DNA of 28,631 nucleotides from Firmicutes bacterium UBA1393 (GTDB taxonomy: Bacteria; Bacillota; DTU025). The position numbers and the translations under genes were made by a program. Every line of letters begins with the position of its first letter. The first letter of the stretch is position 1. This document shows, in pieces, positions 7,536-14,388 of the stretch. The DNA lies in assembly GCA_002305255.1 (NCBI GenBank), contig DBQN01000049.1:1-28631 (forward strand), read 5' to 3'. Below the pieces are notes generated by a model that searched no databases, was not told the origin of the DNA, and saw nothing but the letters and a program-made list of their open reading frames with translations.

Positions 7536-8567
7536 ATGGCAGATGTAGTTCAGCGCAGAGTAGGCGGCAGCCTCAGGTTCCCCAATCGTCCGTCCATCAT
7601 CGCATCGAGCACCATCGCAGGTCCCATGGAGGGAAAGGGCCCTCTGGCCAGATGGTTTGACTGCGTCGTCGAGGACGACATGTTCGGAGAGCGCACGCCT
7701 GAGAAGGCAGAGCGCAGGTTCATGAGAGACGCCATTGACGTCGCCCTCAAGAACGCAGGTCTGGAGCCCGATGACCTGCACATCATGGTCGCCGGCGATC
7801 TGCTCAACCAGACAGTGACCGCCAGTTTCACCGCGGCCGAGGTGCCGGCGCCCTTCATGGGCGTGTACGGCGCCTGCTCTACTTCTGTGGAGGGCCTGGC
7901 TATCGTGGCCAGCATGGTCGACGCCGGTTTCGCCGATGTGGGCCTATCGGTGACAAGCAGCCACTACCAGGCGGCCGAGCGGCAGTTCCGCTATCCCATC
8001 GAGTTGAACATCCAGAGGAAGTCAACTTCTCAGTATACAGTCACCGGAGCCGGCGCGCTGGTGGTGTCGTCAGGCAGAGGGCCGGTGGTGGTGACCGAAG
8101 CGACCATCGGTAAGGTAATCGACATGGGCATCAAGGATCCAAACCAGATGGGGCCGGCCATGGCGCCAGCCGCGGCCGACACGCTCTACCGGCATTTCGT
8201 AGACACTGGCCGAACCCCCGACTACTACGACATGATCATAACGGGCGACCTTGGGGCTGTCGGCTCGTCGATTCTCCGAGACTTGCTGCAGCGCCGCGGC
8301 GTGGTTCTGGGCGATGTATACCGCGACTCTGGAGCACTAATGTTCGAGGGCGTGCCAGGCACAGGCGTCGGCGGCAGCGGGTGCGCGTGCGCCGCGCTGA
8401 CCATGGGCGGCCTCATATACAAGAAGATGCTGGCGAACGAGATCTCCAGAGCACTGGTGGTAGCCACCGGGGCCCTGCTATCGTCCCTCACATGGCAGCA
8501 GGGCGAATCGATTCCCGGAGTGGCGCACGCGGTGGCCCTCGAAGTGCAGCCGGGTGCGGCGACGTGA
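7536..8567 (+). CDS. spoVAD: Stage V sporulation protein AD (thiolase-fold)
   Basis: Peripheral component of the SpoVA dipicolinic acid transport complex with a thiolase-like fold; in B. subtilis it binds dipicolinic acid. The 343-residue length is normal. Recognisable parts are SLRFPNRPSIIASSTIAGPMEGKGPL at the start of the fold (residues about 12-37), VYGACSTSVEGLAI with the thiolase-type Cys114, and the glycine-rich GVGGSGCACAALTMG near the C-terminus. AGGTGA overlapping the spoVAC stop serves as ribosome binding site seven bases before ATG. Despite the fold it is not a condensing enzyme in this family. Confidence 0.96.
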   Translation: MADVVQRRVGGSLRFPNRPSIIASSTIAGPMEGKGPLARWFDCVVEDDMFGERTPEKAERRFMRDAIDVALKNAGLEPDDLHIMVAGDLLNQTVTASFTAAEVPAPFMGVYGACSTSVEGLAIVASMVDAGFADVGLSVTSSHYQAAERQFRYPIELNIQRKSTSQYTVTGAGALVVSSGRGPVVVTEATIGKVIDMGIKDPNQMGPAMAPAAADTLYRHFVDTGRTPDYYDMIITGDLGAVGSSILRDLLQRRGVVLGDVYRDSGALMFEGVPGTGVGGSGCACAALTMGGLIYKKMLANEISRALVVATGALLSSLTWQQGESIPGVAHAVALEVQPGAAT

Positions 8568-8598
8568 TGAATACAGCAGGGAGCAGGGGTGACACACG

Positions 8599-8949
8599 GT
8601 GAACTACTTGATAGCGTTTCTAGTAGGCGGAGCCATATGCGCCCTCGCACAGTTGCTCATCGACGTGCTGAAGTTGCAGCCGGCACAGGTCATGGTGTTG
8701 TTCGTGGCCGCCGGGGCGGTGCTTTCCGGGATCGGCGCATATGAGAGACTGATCGAGTTCGCGCAGGCCGGTGCGCTGATACCCGTGTCCGGTTTCGGTC
8801 ACTCCATCGCGCGGGGCGCGTTGATGGAGGCAGAGCGAATAGGCTTCCTGGGTCTGTTCACAGGAGCCTTCGAGTTCACCGGCGGCGGCATCGCAGTGGC
8901 CGTGTTGCTTGCCGCCGCCATCGCGGTTATCGCCAGCCCGAAGGCCTGA
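8599..8949 (+). CDS. spoVAE: Stage V sporulation protein AE (SpoVAEb type)
   Basis: Small integral membrane subunit of the SpoVA complex, 116 residues. Four hydrophobic segments are visible and the protein resembles SpoVAC in its AFLVGGAICALAQLLID opening and GAYERLIEFAQAGALIPVSGFGHSI centre. The GTG start follows GGGGTGA by six bases. No spoVAA, spoVAB, spoVAEa or spoVAF is present, so this is the minimal C-D-E set seen in many clostridia. The gene ends the sporulation block; the next transcript appears to have its own promoter. Confidence 0.95.
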   Translation: MNYLIAFLVGGAICALAQLLIDVLKLQPAQVMVLFVAAGAVLSGIGAYERLIEFAQAGALIPVSGFGHSIARGALMEAERIGFLGLFTGAFEFTGGGIAVAVLLAAAIAVIASPKA

Positions 8950-8981
8950 TACCTGCGTGTATACCACCTCCTCAGGCTGTA

Positions 8982-8990
8982 TGCTATAAT
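8982..8990 (+). promoter_or_regulatory. Extended -10 sigma-A promoter for the M50 protease gene
   Basis: TGCTATAAT is a perfect extended -10 (TGn plus TATAAT). The region 17 bases upstream (TACCAC) is a poor -35, which is common for extended -10 promoters. It lies between spoVAE and the next ribosome binding site, only 22 bases before the chosen start codon, so the leader would be very short. Confidence 0.6.
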
Positions 8991-9012
8991 CGAGCCCAGA
9001 GAGGTGAAGCAA

Positions 9013-9633
9013 GTGCTGTCAATGGACCCGGTCATTCTGATCACGCGGCTGGCCATTCTGCTGCTCTCACTGAGCGTGCATGAGCTGGCCCACGCCTTCG
9101 TGGCCGACCGTTTGGGCGATTCCACTCCGAGGTTCACAGGCCGGCTCACACTGAACCCTCTGGCGCACCTCGATCCCGTGGGGGCGCTGGTTTTGCTTAT
9201 TACGGGCAGATTCGGATGGGCAAAGCCAGTGCAGGTTAACCCGCGCAACTTCAACAACCCCGAAGGTGGAATGGCCGCAGTAGCCGTTGCCGGACCCCTG
9301 TCTAACCTGGGCCTGGCCATAGTGTTCGCCGGCATCACGAAGGCCATGGCAATCTCGGGGCTGGTGTACAGGTCGTACGAAGCCGCTCTGGCGACGCTCA
9401 TCATCGACCAGGCGATCTGGATCAACCTGGGGCTCGCAGTGTTCAACCTGCTGCCTGTGCCTCCGCTCGACGGATCCAGGCTTCTCGGCGCAGTGCTGAA
9501 GCGTCGCGCTTACAACCTCTACCACCAACTGGAGCAATATTCATACATCGTGCTTCTCGTTCTCATCGCCACGCCGATATCGAGCCTGGTGTTGACACCT
9601 GTCATCGAGTTCCTGTACCAGGCCATCATGTAG
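9013..9633 (+). CDS. Site-2-protease family membrane zinc metalloprotease (M50)
   Basis: Intramembrane metalloprotease of the compact M50B class, 206 residues from GTG 9013. Zinc ligands are seen in SVHELAHAF (His23, Glu24, His27) and the distal Asp153 in LLPVPPLDGSRLL. GRLTLNPLAHLDPVGAL and GMAAVAVAGPLSNL are the usual connecting motifs. Five or six hydrophobic segments are evident and there is no PDZ or CBS domain. AGGTGA five bases before 9013 favours this start over GTG 9004 or ATG 9022. The substrate is unknown. It is probably not SpoIVFB, which has a different layout. Placement before trpS and scpAB is common in clostridia. Confidence 0.9.
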   Translation: MLSMDPVILITRLAILLLSLSVHELAHAFVADRLGDSTPRFTGRLTLNPLAHLDPVGALVLLITGRFGWAKPVQVNPRNFNNPEGGMAAVAVAGPLSNLGLAIVFAGITKAMAISGLVYRSYEAALATLIIDQAIWINLGLAVFNLLPVPPLDGSRLLGAVLKRRAYNLYHQLEQYSYIVLLVLIATPISSLVLTPVIEFLYQAIM

Positions 9634-9650
9634 TACGAAGGGTGATCACA

Positions 9651-10631
9651 ATGCGCAAAGGGCGGATACTCAGCGGCATGCGCCCCACGGGCCGGCTGCA
9701 TCTGGGAAATCTCCTGGGAGCTCTGTCTAACTGGGTCAAGCTGCAGGACGACTATGAGTGTTTCTTTGCCGTGGTGGACTGGCACGCGCTGACCACCGGC
9801 TATGAAGACACCTCGTCCATCAGAGAGAACGTGCGGGAAGTCGTCAAGGACTACCTCGCCGCCGGCATTGACCCTGAAAGGAGCACGGTGTTCCTGCAGT
9901 CGGGCGTGAAGGAACATGCTGAGTTGCACCTCCTGCTCTCGATGATCACTCCCCTCGGATGGCTGGAACGCTGCCCGACCTACAAGGACCAGCTTCAGCA
10001 ACTGGCGGGCAGAGACATCACAACCTACGGATTCCTCGGCTACCCGGTGCTCATGGCCTCCGACATCCTGGTGTACAGAGCCGACACAGTGCCGGTGGGT
10101 GAAGACCAGTTGCCCCACCTTGAGCTGTCGCGCGAGATAGCCAGGAGGTTCAACTTCCTCTACGCGCCGGTATTCCCCGAGCCCAAGGCCCTTCTGAACG
10201 AGGTGCCTACGCTTGTGGGAACCGATGGCCGCAAGATGAGCAAGAGCTACGGGAATACCATACAGATCGCCAGCACTGAAGAGGAAGTCAGGAAATCGGT
10301 GCAGTCTATGGTGACGGATCCTGCCCGCATCAGGAAGTCTGACCCCGGGCATCCGGAGGTGTGCACCGTCTACAGCTATTACAAGGCCCTGGCACCGCAA
10401 CTCGCTGAGGTGCGCGACACCGAGTGCCGCAACGCCGGCATAGGTTGCGTTGCGTGCAAGAAGCAACTGGCCGACGTCGTCGTGGAGTATCTGTCACCCA
10501 TGTGGGAACGGCGCAACGCCGTGGAGAAGGACCCCGGCATGGTAGATGCCTTGCTTGAGGCCGGCACGAGCCAGGCAAGGCAGGTGGCTTCCGCGACCAT
10601 GGAGCAGGTGCGCGAAGCCATGAAGATATGA
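9651..10631 (+). CDS. trpS: Tryptophanyl-tRNA synthetase with probable Fe-S cysteine motif
   Basis: Class I synthetase that charges tRNA-Trp; cytoplasmic dimer, 326 residues. The HIGH-type motif is TGRLHLGN (17-20) and the KMSKS loop GRKMSKSYGN (195-199). ATG 9651 is chosen over GTG 9642 because GGGTGA sits five bases upstream and the N-terminus becomes canonical. In the tRNA-binding C-terminal part four cysteines (238, 259, 266, 269) are spaced C-x20-C-x6-C-x2-C. This closely resembles the [4Fe-4S] motif known from Thermotoga maritima TrpRS, so I infer a cluster here. No T-box leader was seen upstream. The stop overlaps the scpA start (ATGA). Confidence 0.96.
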   Translation: MRKGRILSGMRPTGRLHLGNLLGALSNWVKLQDDYECFFAVVDWHALTTGYEDTSSIRENVREVVKDYLAAGIDPERSTVFLQSGVKEHAELHLLLSMITPLGWLERCPTYKDQLQQLAGRDITTYGFLGYPVLMASDILVYRADTVPVGEDQLPHLELSREIARRFNFLYAPVFPEPKALLNEVPTLVGTDGRKMSKSYGNTIQIASTEEEVRKSVQSMVTDPARIRKSDPGHPEVCTVYSYYKALAPQLAEVRDTECRNAGIGCVACKKQLADVVVEYLSPMWERRNAVEKDPGMVDALLEAGTSQARQVASATMEQVREAMKI

Positions 10632-11419
10632 AGGTTGAGGCGGCCGGCTTTTCAGGCCCGCTCGACCTGCTGCTCTCACTTATCGAGCGCAGGCAGATCG
10701 ACATCTGTGAGGTGTCGATAGCCCAGATCGCCGACGACTACCTCGAACGCGTGCTCTCCCTTGACTGGCTCGACATCAACGAGGCAGCTGAGTTTCTCGT
10801 GGTGGCGGCGAGCCTGCTCTACATCAAGGTGCGAGCGCTGTTGCCCGCCGCCGGCCAGCAGCCTGATGAGGCATGTGACGACGAGGGCGAAGCGGAGGGC
10901 GGCGAAGACGATCCCGCGCAAGCCCTCGTCGCCAGGCTCATCGAATACCGGCGGTTCCGCGACGCGGCGCGCGCCTTAAGACCCCTCGAGGCCATGGGCC
11001 TCAGGGCATATCGCCGACTGGAGAGGGCGCTGCCCAAGCCCGGGCCTACGTTCATGCCCCCGGCCGGCCTGACGCTGCAGGCCCTCGCAAGTGCCTACCT
11101 GCAAGCAATGTCGAGCCTGCCTCAGGAGTTCGAGCAGGCGCCCACTGACGAGATACCCATAGCTCAGCAGATGGTAGCCATCCTGTCGGGCCTCGCCCGT
11201 AGGGGAAAGCTCAGGCTGCAGGATCTCTTCGGCACCGCCGCCTCGCGAGGCACGGTCGTGGCATCGCTTCTCGCCCTGCTTGAACTGACGCGCAGGGGAA
11301 GGGTCAACGCCGAGCAGCCCGTGCCCTTCGGCGATATATGGGTAAGAGCGCCCGAGAGCCGCAGATGGGAGGTGGGTGATGCAGATGTTGAGCCCGAAGT
11401 CAGCACAGGCGGCAATTGA
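10628..11419 (+). CDS. scpA: Segregation and condensation protein A
   Basis: Kleisin subunit of the bacterial condensin SMC-ScpA-ScpB, which compacts and segregates chromosomes. Length 263. The N-terminal domain that binds the SMC neck shows FSGPLDLLLSLIERRQIDI and VSIAQIADDYL; a middle acidic linker (DEACDDEGEAEGGEDD, about residues 79-94) is followed by the ScpB-binding stretch and a C-terminal winged helix that binds the SMC head. The ATG overlaps the trpS stop by four bases. Its last 41 bases overlap scpB in another frame, so the two are translationally coupled. Confidence 0.95.
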   Translation: MKVEAAGFSGPLDLLLSLIERRQIDICEVSIAQIADDYLERVLSLDWLDINEAAEFLVVAASLLYIKVRALLPAAGQQPDEACDDEGEAEGGEDDPAQALVARLIEYRRFRDAARALRPLEAMGLRAYRRLERALPKPGPTFMPPAGLTLQALASAYLQAMSSLPQEFEQAPTDEIPIAQQMVAILSGLARRGKLRLQDLFGTAASRGTVVASLLALLELTRRGRVNAEQPVPFGDIWVRAPESRRWEVGDADVEPEVSTGGN

Positions 11420-11987
11420 GGCCATTCTGTTCGCCGCGGCTTTCCCAGTTCACATCGATGATCTGGCGTACGCCATCGAAGCCGACGCCGAGAGCGTCAG
11501 GCGTCTGTTGCGCGAGATAGAAGACAGATTCTCCAGGCCTGAGTCAGGAGCCATGCTTGCCTGTGTAGACGGATGCTATCTCTTGCTGTCGAGACCGGAG
11601 TACTCTGGCTTCGTCGAGCGCCTGTCGCGCCGGCAGAAGCCTGCGGTGCTCTCGCCCGCATCCATGGAGACCCTCGCGATCATCGCGTACAGGCAGCCGG
11701 TGACCAGAGGCGAGATTGAGAAGATCCGGGGCGTGAACTCTGACTCTGCCATCTCGACCCTCATTGAGCGGGGGCTCGTAGCTGAGGCAGGGAGGCGGAA
11801 CAGCATCGGACGGCCGGTGCTGTATGCGACGACGCCGGAGTTCCTTCTCCACCTCGGGTTGCGCTCCCTCGACCAGCTTCCGCCGCTGCCGGAGACGGAG
11901 AACGAGCCGGCGGCGAACCCGGATGCCGAAGAACCATCCTCCGCTGGTGCCGAGACGCAGGAGCCCAGCCTGCCGGGACTGGGCTAG
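11379..11987 (+). CDS. scpB: Segregation and condensation protein B
   Basis: Partner of ScpA in the SMC complex; a dimer of tandem winged-helix domains. Residues about 8-85 and 90-165 form the two domains, with the family motif LAIIAYRQPVTRGEIEKIRGV and the following SAISTLIERGLV. The C-terminal 35 residues are Pro/Glu-rich and presumably disordered. Three in-frame starts are close together (GTG 11376, ATG 11379, ATG 11385); ATG 11379 lies six bases after the GGAGG core, so I prefer it, giving 202 residues. The gene ends just before an inverted repeat that covers the next ribosome binding site. Confidence 0.95.
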   Translation: MQMLSPKSAQAAIEAILFAAAFPVHIDDLAYAIEADAESVRRLLREIEDRFSRPESGAMLACVDGCYLLLSRPEYSGFVERLSRRQKPAVLSPASMETLAIIAYRQPVTRGEIEKIRGVNSDSAISTLIERGLVAEAGRRNSIGRPVLYATTPEFLLHLGLRSLDQLPPLPETENEPAANPDAEEPSSAGAETQEPSLPGLG

Positions 11988-11993
11988 AGCGAA

Positions 11994-12036
11994 TACCACC
12001 CCATCCCTGCGAAACACTAGCCGGGAAGGGGTGGTA
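11994..12036 (+). promoter_or_regulatory. Long inverted repeat covering the DUF2953 ribosome binding site
   Basis: Arms at 11994-12010 and 12020-12036 are complementary at 15 of 17 positions with a nine-base loop (gaaacacta). The outer nine pairs are perfect (TACCACCCC with GGGGTGGTA). The right arm contains GGGAAGGGG, the likely ribosome binding site for the ATG at 12039. No T-run follows, so this is not a standard terminator; it could limit translation or block read-through, or be an RNA-processing site. Confidence 0.6.
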
Positions 12037-12038
12037 GC

Positions 12039-12617
12039 ATGTGGTATCGGGTTATCCTCGTGGTGCTGGGCGCCCTGGCCGCCACAGCCCTCGCCCTGCT
12101 CGTGCTGCCCGTGCGAATCGTGCTCACATTGGAAGGCGAGAACACAAGGATGCAGTTCGGTGTCATACTATCGCCATGGCCCTTCATCTTCTCCTTTCCC
12201 GTGGTCACGAGGCCCTTCTACACCCGGTCACCCAGGGCCCAGGATCAGCCCCTCTCCGCCAGGGTCATTGAGCTTCTCTCCAGAGTCAGGCGACTGGTGA
12301 CCGTGCTCTCCAGGTCAGTCGCCCCGCGCCACCAGATCATCGATTTTACGGTGCGTCTGTCGGTCGGCGTAGATGACGCAGCCGCCACTGCGGTGCTGGC
12401 AGGCGCGGCGCACGCCGTTGTCTGGTCAGCCGTGGGCGTGCTGTTCAGTCATGCCCAGAGAGCTCCTGCCCGCGCAGACGTGATAATCAAGCCTTTGTAC
12501 TCCGTTGTAGCATTCATACTCCGGGTATCAGTCACTGTCCAGCTCCGTCCTGTGGGGCTCCTGAGGTCTCAGGGGCTGTGGAGAGCGTTGAGGGGTATGT
12601 CGAGGAATTCTGCCTGA
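12039..12617 (+). CDS. DUF2953 (YtfI-like) membrane-associated protein
   Basis: A 192-residue protein with one strong N-terminal transmembrane segment (residues 4-25) and a second hydrophobic stretch around 130-145. The LPVRIVLTLEGENTRMQF region and the gene's position directly before gerW/ytfJ match the DUF2953 family (ytfI-ytfJ pair in B. subtilis). Molecular function is unknown; a sporulation-linked role is inferred only from its neighbour. The GC-rich ribosome binding site lies in a predicted hairpin. The assignment rests on context and a loose recollection of the family, so it is less certain than its neighbours. Confidence 0.75.
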   Translation: MWYRVILVVLGALAATALALLVLPVRIVLTLEGENTRMQFGVILSPWPFIFSFPVVTRPFYTRSPRAQDQPLSARVIELLSRVRRLVTVLSRSVAPRHQIIDFTVRLSVGVDDAAATAVLAGAAHAVVWSAVGVLFSHAQRAPARADVIIKPLYSVVAFILRVSVTVQLRPVGLLRSQGLWRALRGMSRNSA

Positions 12618-12681
12618 ATCAACATGGGCGGTGTCACGAATAATAGTGGCGTGCCAATCGCATATGCAGGGAGGAGTAGTC

Positions 12682-13104
12682 TTGGCTGAGCACCCCATTG
12701 AAGGATTGATGAAGTCCGCGCTCGACAGCATCACCCAGATGATAGATGTCAATACCATTCTGGGCGACCCTGTGGAGACGTCTGATGGACACGTGATCAT
12801 GCCCGTCTCCCGAGTGTCGCTGGGCTTCGCCGCAGGTGGAACCGAGTGGGAGGGGGGAGGGAACGACGGCGGCTCACGGGCGCAAGACGGCGGCGGAGGA
12901 GGGCAGATGCCGTTTGGAGGCGGTAGCGGCGCCGGGATGTCATTGAACCCCATGGGATTCCTGGTGGTGAGCGATACGGGAGTCAGGTTCCTGCCGGTGA
13001 ATAGCGACGCAGTTTTCGACCGTTTGCTCGATGTTGTGCCCGACCTCATAACCAAGCTGGCCACGCCGGCCGCCCGACGCCCTACGACCACAACTCTGGC
13101 CTGA
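12682..13104 (+). CDS. gerW: Spore germination protein GerW/YtfJ family
   Basis: Sporulation protein made in the forespore and needed for normal germination in B. subtilis (GerW/YtfJ). The TTG at 12682 is supported by GGGAGGAG five bases upstream and by the resulting N-terminus MAEHPIEGLMKS, which matches family members; the frame is open upstream to GTG 12631. Family landmarks are MIDVNTILGDPVET, GHVIMPVSRVSLGFAAGG, a Gly-rich middle (about residues 55-95) ending PFGGGSGAGM, and the beta-rich C-terminal FLVVSDTGVRFLPV. Length 140. The stop codon is inside a 9-base direct repeat next to a strong promoter -10. Confidence 0.93.
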   Translation: MAEHPIEGLMKSALDSITQMIDVNTILGDPVETSDGHVIMPVSRVSLGFAAGGTEWEGGGNDGGSRAQDGGGGGQMPFGGGSGAGMSLNPMGFLVVSDTGVRFLPVNSDAVFDRLLDVVPDLITKLATPAARRPTTTTLA

Positions 13105-13125
13105 CCATCTGGCCTGTGTTATAAT
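13095..13125 (+). promoter_or_regulatory. Extended -10 promoter with a tandem 9-base direct repeat
   Basis: TGTTATAAT at 13117-13125 is a perfect extended -10. Directly upstream the 9-mer TCTGGCCTG occurs twice, at 13095-13103 and 13108-13116, a 13-base period. The first copy covers the -35 position, for which there is no good match. The repeats could be activator half-sites or coincidence, since the first one overlaps the gerW stop. Transcription would start near 13132 and run through a 330-base leader into rluB. Confidence 0.6.
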
Positions 13126-13130
13126 TCGCT

Positions 13131-13447
13131 GGGATTACTCCCACGGATTGGGCGCCAGACACTGGGCTCAGTAGGGCTGTGAGAACCGGCCCCGCCTAGA
13201 TGCGGTTGCCGGTGTACGTCAGTACCGACTCTGAGAGGCTCCGGAGAACGGCCCCACGCTATGCGTGCGATAACCTAAGATGTCACCATCATCGAAGCGG
13301 CAGTACGCCGGCATGAGCCGGCTCGCGAACCTGTTTCGGTGCACGTTTGACGAACACAAGATCAGAGCAGAGGATGCGCGTGGCTCCCGCGCCGACGACT
13401 TGATCCACTGGGAGTCTGAACGCAGTGGGCGCCGGGAGGCGCCCGCT
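13131..13447 (+). ncRNA. Candidate structured leader or small RNA upstream of rluB
   Basis: The 363 bases between gerW and rluB have no convincing gene. Downstream of the promoter there are many local inverted repeats: GGGA/TCCC at 13131-13142; ACCGG...CCGGT around 13185-13213 enclosing CCGC/GCGG; CACGC/GCGTG at 13255-13267; GCCGGC-ATGA-GCCGGC at 13307-13322; GCGCG/CGCGC at 13376-13392; CCACTG/CAGTGG at 13405-13428. Two modules share GAGAAC(C)GGCCCC (13181 and 13244), and GGGCGCC occurs at both ends (13150-13156, 13427-13433). I do not recognise any known riboswitch, T-box, 6S, SRP or RNase P motif. Whether it is a leader, a small RNA or simply GC-rich spacer cannot be decided here. Confidence 0.4.
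13424..13447 (+). promoter_or_regulatory. GNRA-capped hairpin before rluB
   Basis: AGTGGGCGCC pairs with GGCGCCCGCT (ten pairs, one of them G-U) around a GGGA tetraloop. It ends 10 bases before the rluB ribosome binding site and has no T-run. Its left arm shares five bases with the CCACTG/CAGTGG stem at 13405-13428, so the two stems exclude each other. Confidence 0.6.
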
Positions 13448-13467
13448 CGCCTTAGATGGAGGGCGCA

Positions 13468-14331
13468 ATGCAAGAGAGGTTACACAAGTTCATGGCAAGG
13501 TCAGGTGTGGCCTCGCGCCGGAGGTGTGAGGAGCTCATCAGGCTCGGACGCGTGACGGTGAATGGGTCGTCGGTCACGGCCGCCGTCACGATAGTCGATC
13601 CCGATGTCGACGTCGTCGCAGTGGACGGCGTGCGTGTTGCGCCCCAGCCCGACCACCTCTACCTGGCCCTGCACAAGCCCGCCGGAGTAGTCACTACCGT
13701 TTCGGATACCCATGGACGCCCCACCGTGATGAGCCTGGCGCCGGCAGGCGACAGGCGGCTGTTTCCCGTCGGCCGGCTAGACATGGACTCTGAGGGACTG
13801 CTTCTGCTCACCGACGACGGCGATCTGGCCTTCGCGCTGATGCATCCGTCAAGGCGTGTGCCGAAGACCTACTCCGTTGAGCTTGCGCGGCCTGTCACTT
13901 CAGTCGAGATCAGAAGGCTGGAGGGCGGAGTGAAGCTTGAGGACGGCATGACGGCGCCGGCGTCGCTCCGGGTAGTCGACAAGGCCGGGCGAGTCGTGGA
14001 GGTAACGATCTCAGAGGGCAGGAAACGCCAGGTGCGAAGGATGTTCGCAGCCCTCGGCAACGAGGTAGTGCGCCTAACACGGATAGCATTCGGCGGCGTG
14101 CAACTGGGCAACCTAGCCTGTGGGGCCTTCCGCGAGCTCACAGCTGCCGAAGTCCGAAAGCTCCGGTCCATCTCGGCGGTGAAGGAACGTTCGGGCCGCC
14201 AGTCCGGTGAGAGGCGTGTCGTCACCCGGTCTCAAAAGGGTGGCCCTTCCAGGGGTTCTACCGGCAAGGGTGAGCGAGCGCGAGTGGGCGACCGACAGCG
14301 TCGCAGGTCGGGAAGGGACACGCATCGATAG
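13468..14331 (+). CDS. rluB: Pseudouridine synthase RluB family (23S rRNA), basic tail
   Basis: RsuA/RluB-type enzyme that isomerises uridine to pseudouridine in 23S rRNA. An S4 RNA-binding domain opens the protein (ERLHKFMARSGVASRRRCEELI, then GRVTVNG), followed by the catalytic domain with HKPAGVVTTVSD and GRLDMDSEGLLLLTDDG, where Asp105 is the catalytic aspartate; EGRKRQVRRMFAALG is the late family motif. ATG 13468 is chosen because GGAGGG is four bases upstream; ATG 13456 overlaps that site. Length is 287, longer than the usual 240-250, because about 49 Arg/Lys/Gly/Ser-rich residues extend the C-terminus. RluB rather than RsuA is the usual call in Bacillota. Confidence 0.92.
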   Translation: MQERLHKFMARSGVASRRRCEELIRLGRVTVNGSSVTAAVTIVDPDVDVVAVDGVRVAPQPDHLYLALHKPAGVVTTVSDTHGRPTVMSLAPAGDRRLFPVGRLDMDSEGLLLLTDDGDLAFALMHPSRRVPKTYSVELARPVTSVEIRRLEGGVKLEDGMTAPASLRVVDKAGRVVEVTISEGRKRQVRRMFAALGNEVVRLTRIAFGGVQLGNLACGAFRELTAAEVRKLRSISAVKERSGRQSGERRVVTRSQKGGPSRGSTGKGERARVGDRQRRRSGRDTHR

Positions 14332-14388
14332 TCAGTCTTGTGGTTCAGAATTCTCTGTCGCGGACACTCTGGGGCAGGTAGGTGTGGA

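Noticed and set aside
9519..10466. A 315-codon minus-strand frame
   Set aside because: It is antisense to trpS, whose motifs are unmistakable; long antisense frames are expected in high-GC coding DNA. The same holds for the other minus-strand frames.
13131..13467. T-box, 6S, SRP, RNase P or a standard riboswitch in the rluB leader
   Set aside because: I looked for the T-box GGTGGNACCGCG element, the SRP GGAAGCAGCC loop, the RNase P GAGGAAAGTCC core and common riboswitch cores and saw none.
13280..13555. A 91-codon + strand frame in the gerW-rluB gap
   Set aside because: It overlaps the start of rluB out of frame, lacks a good ribosome binding site, has no recognisable domain, and lies in the hairpin-rich leader.
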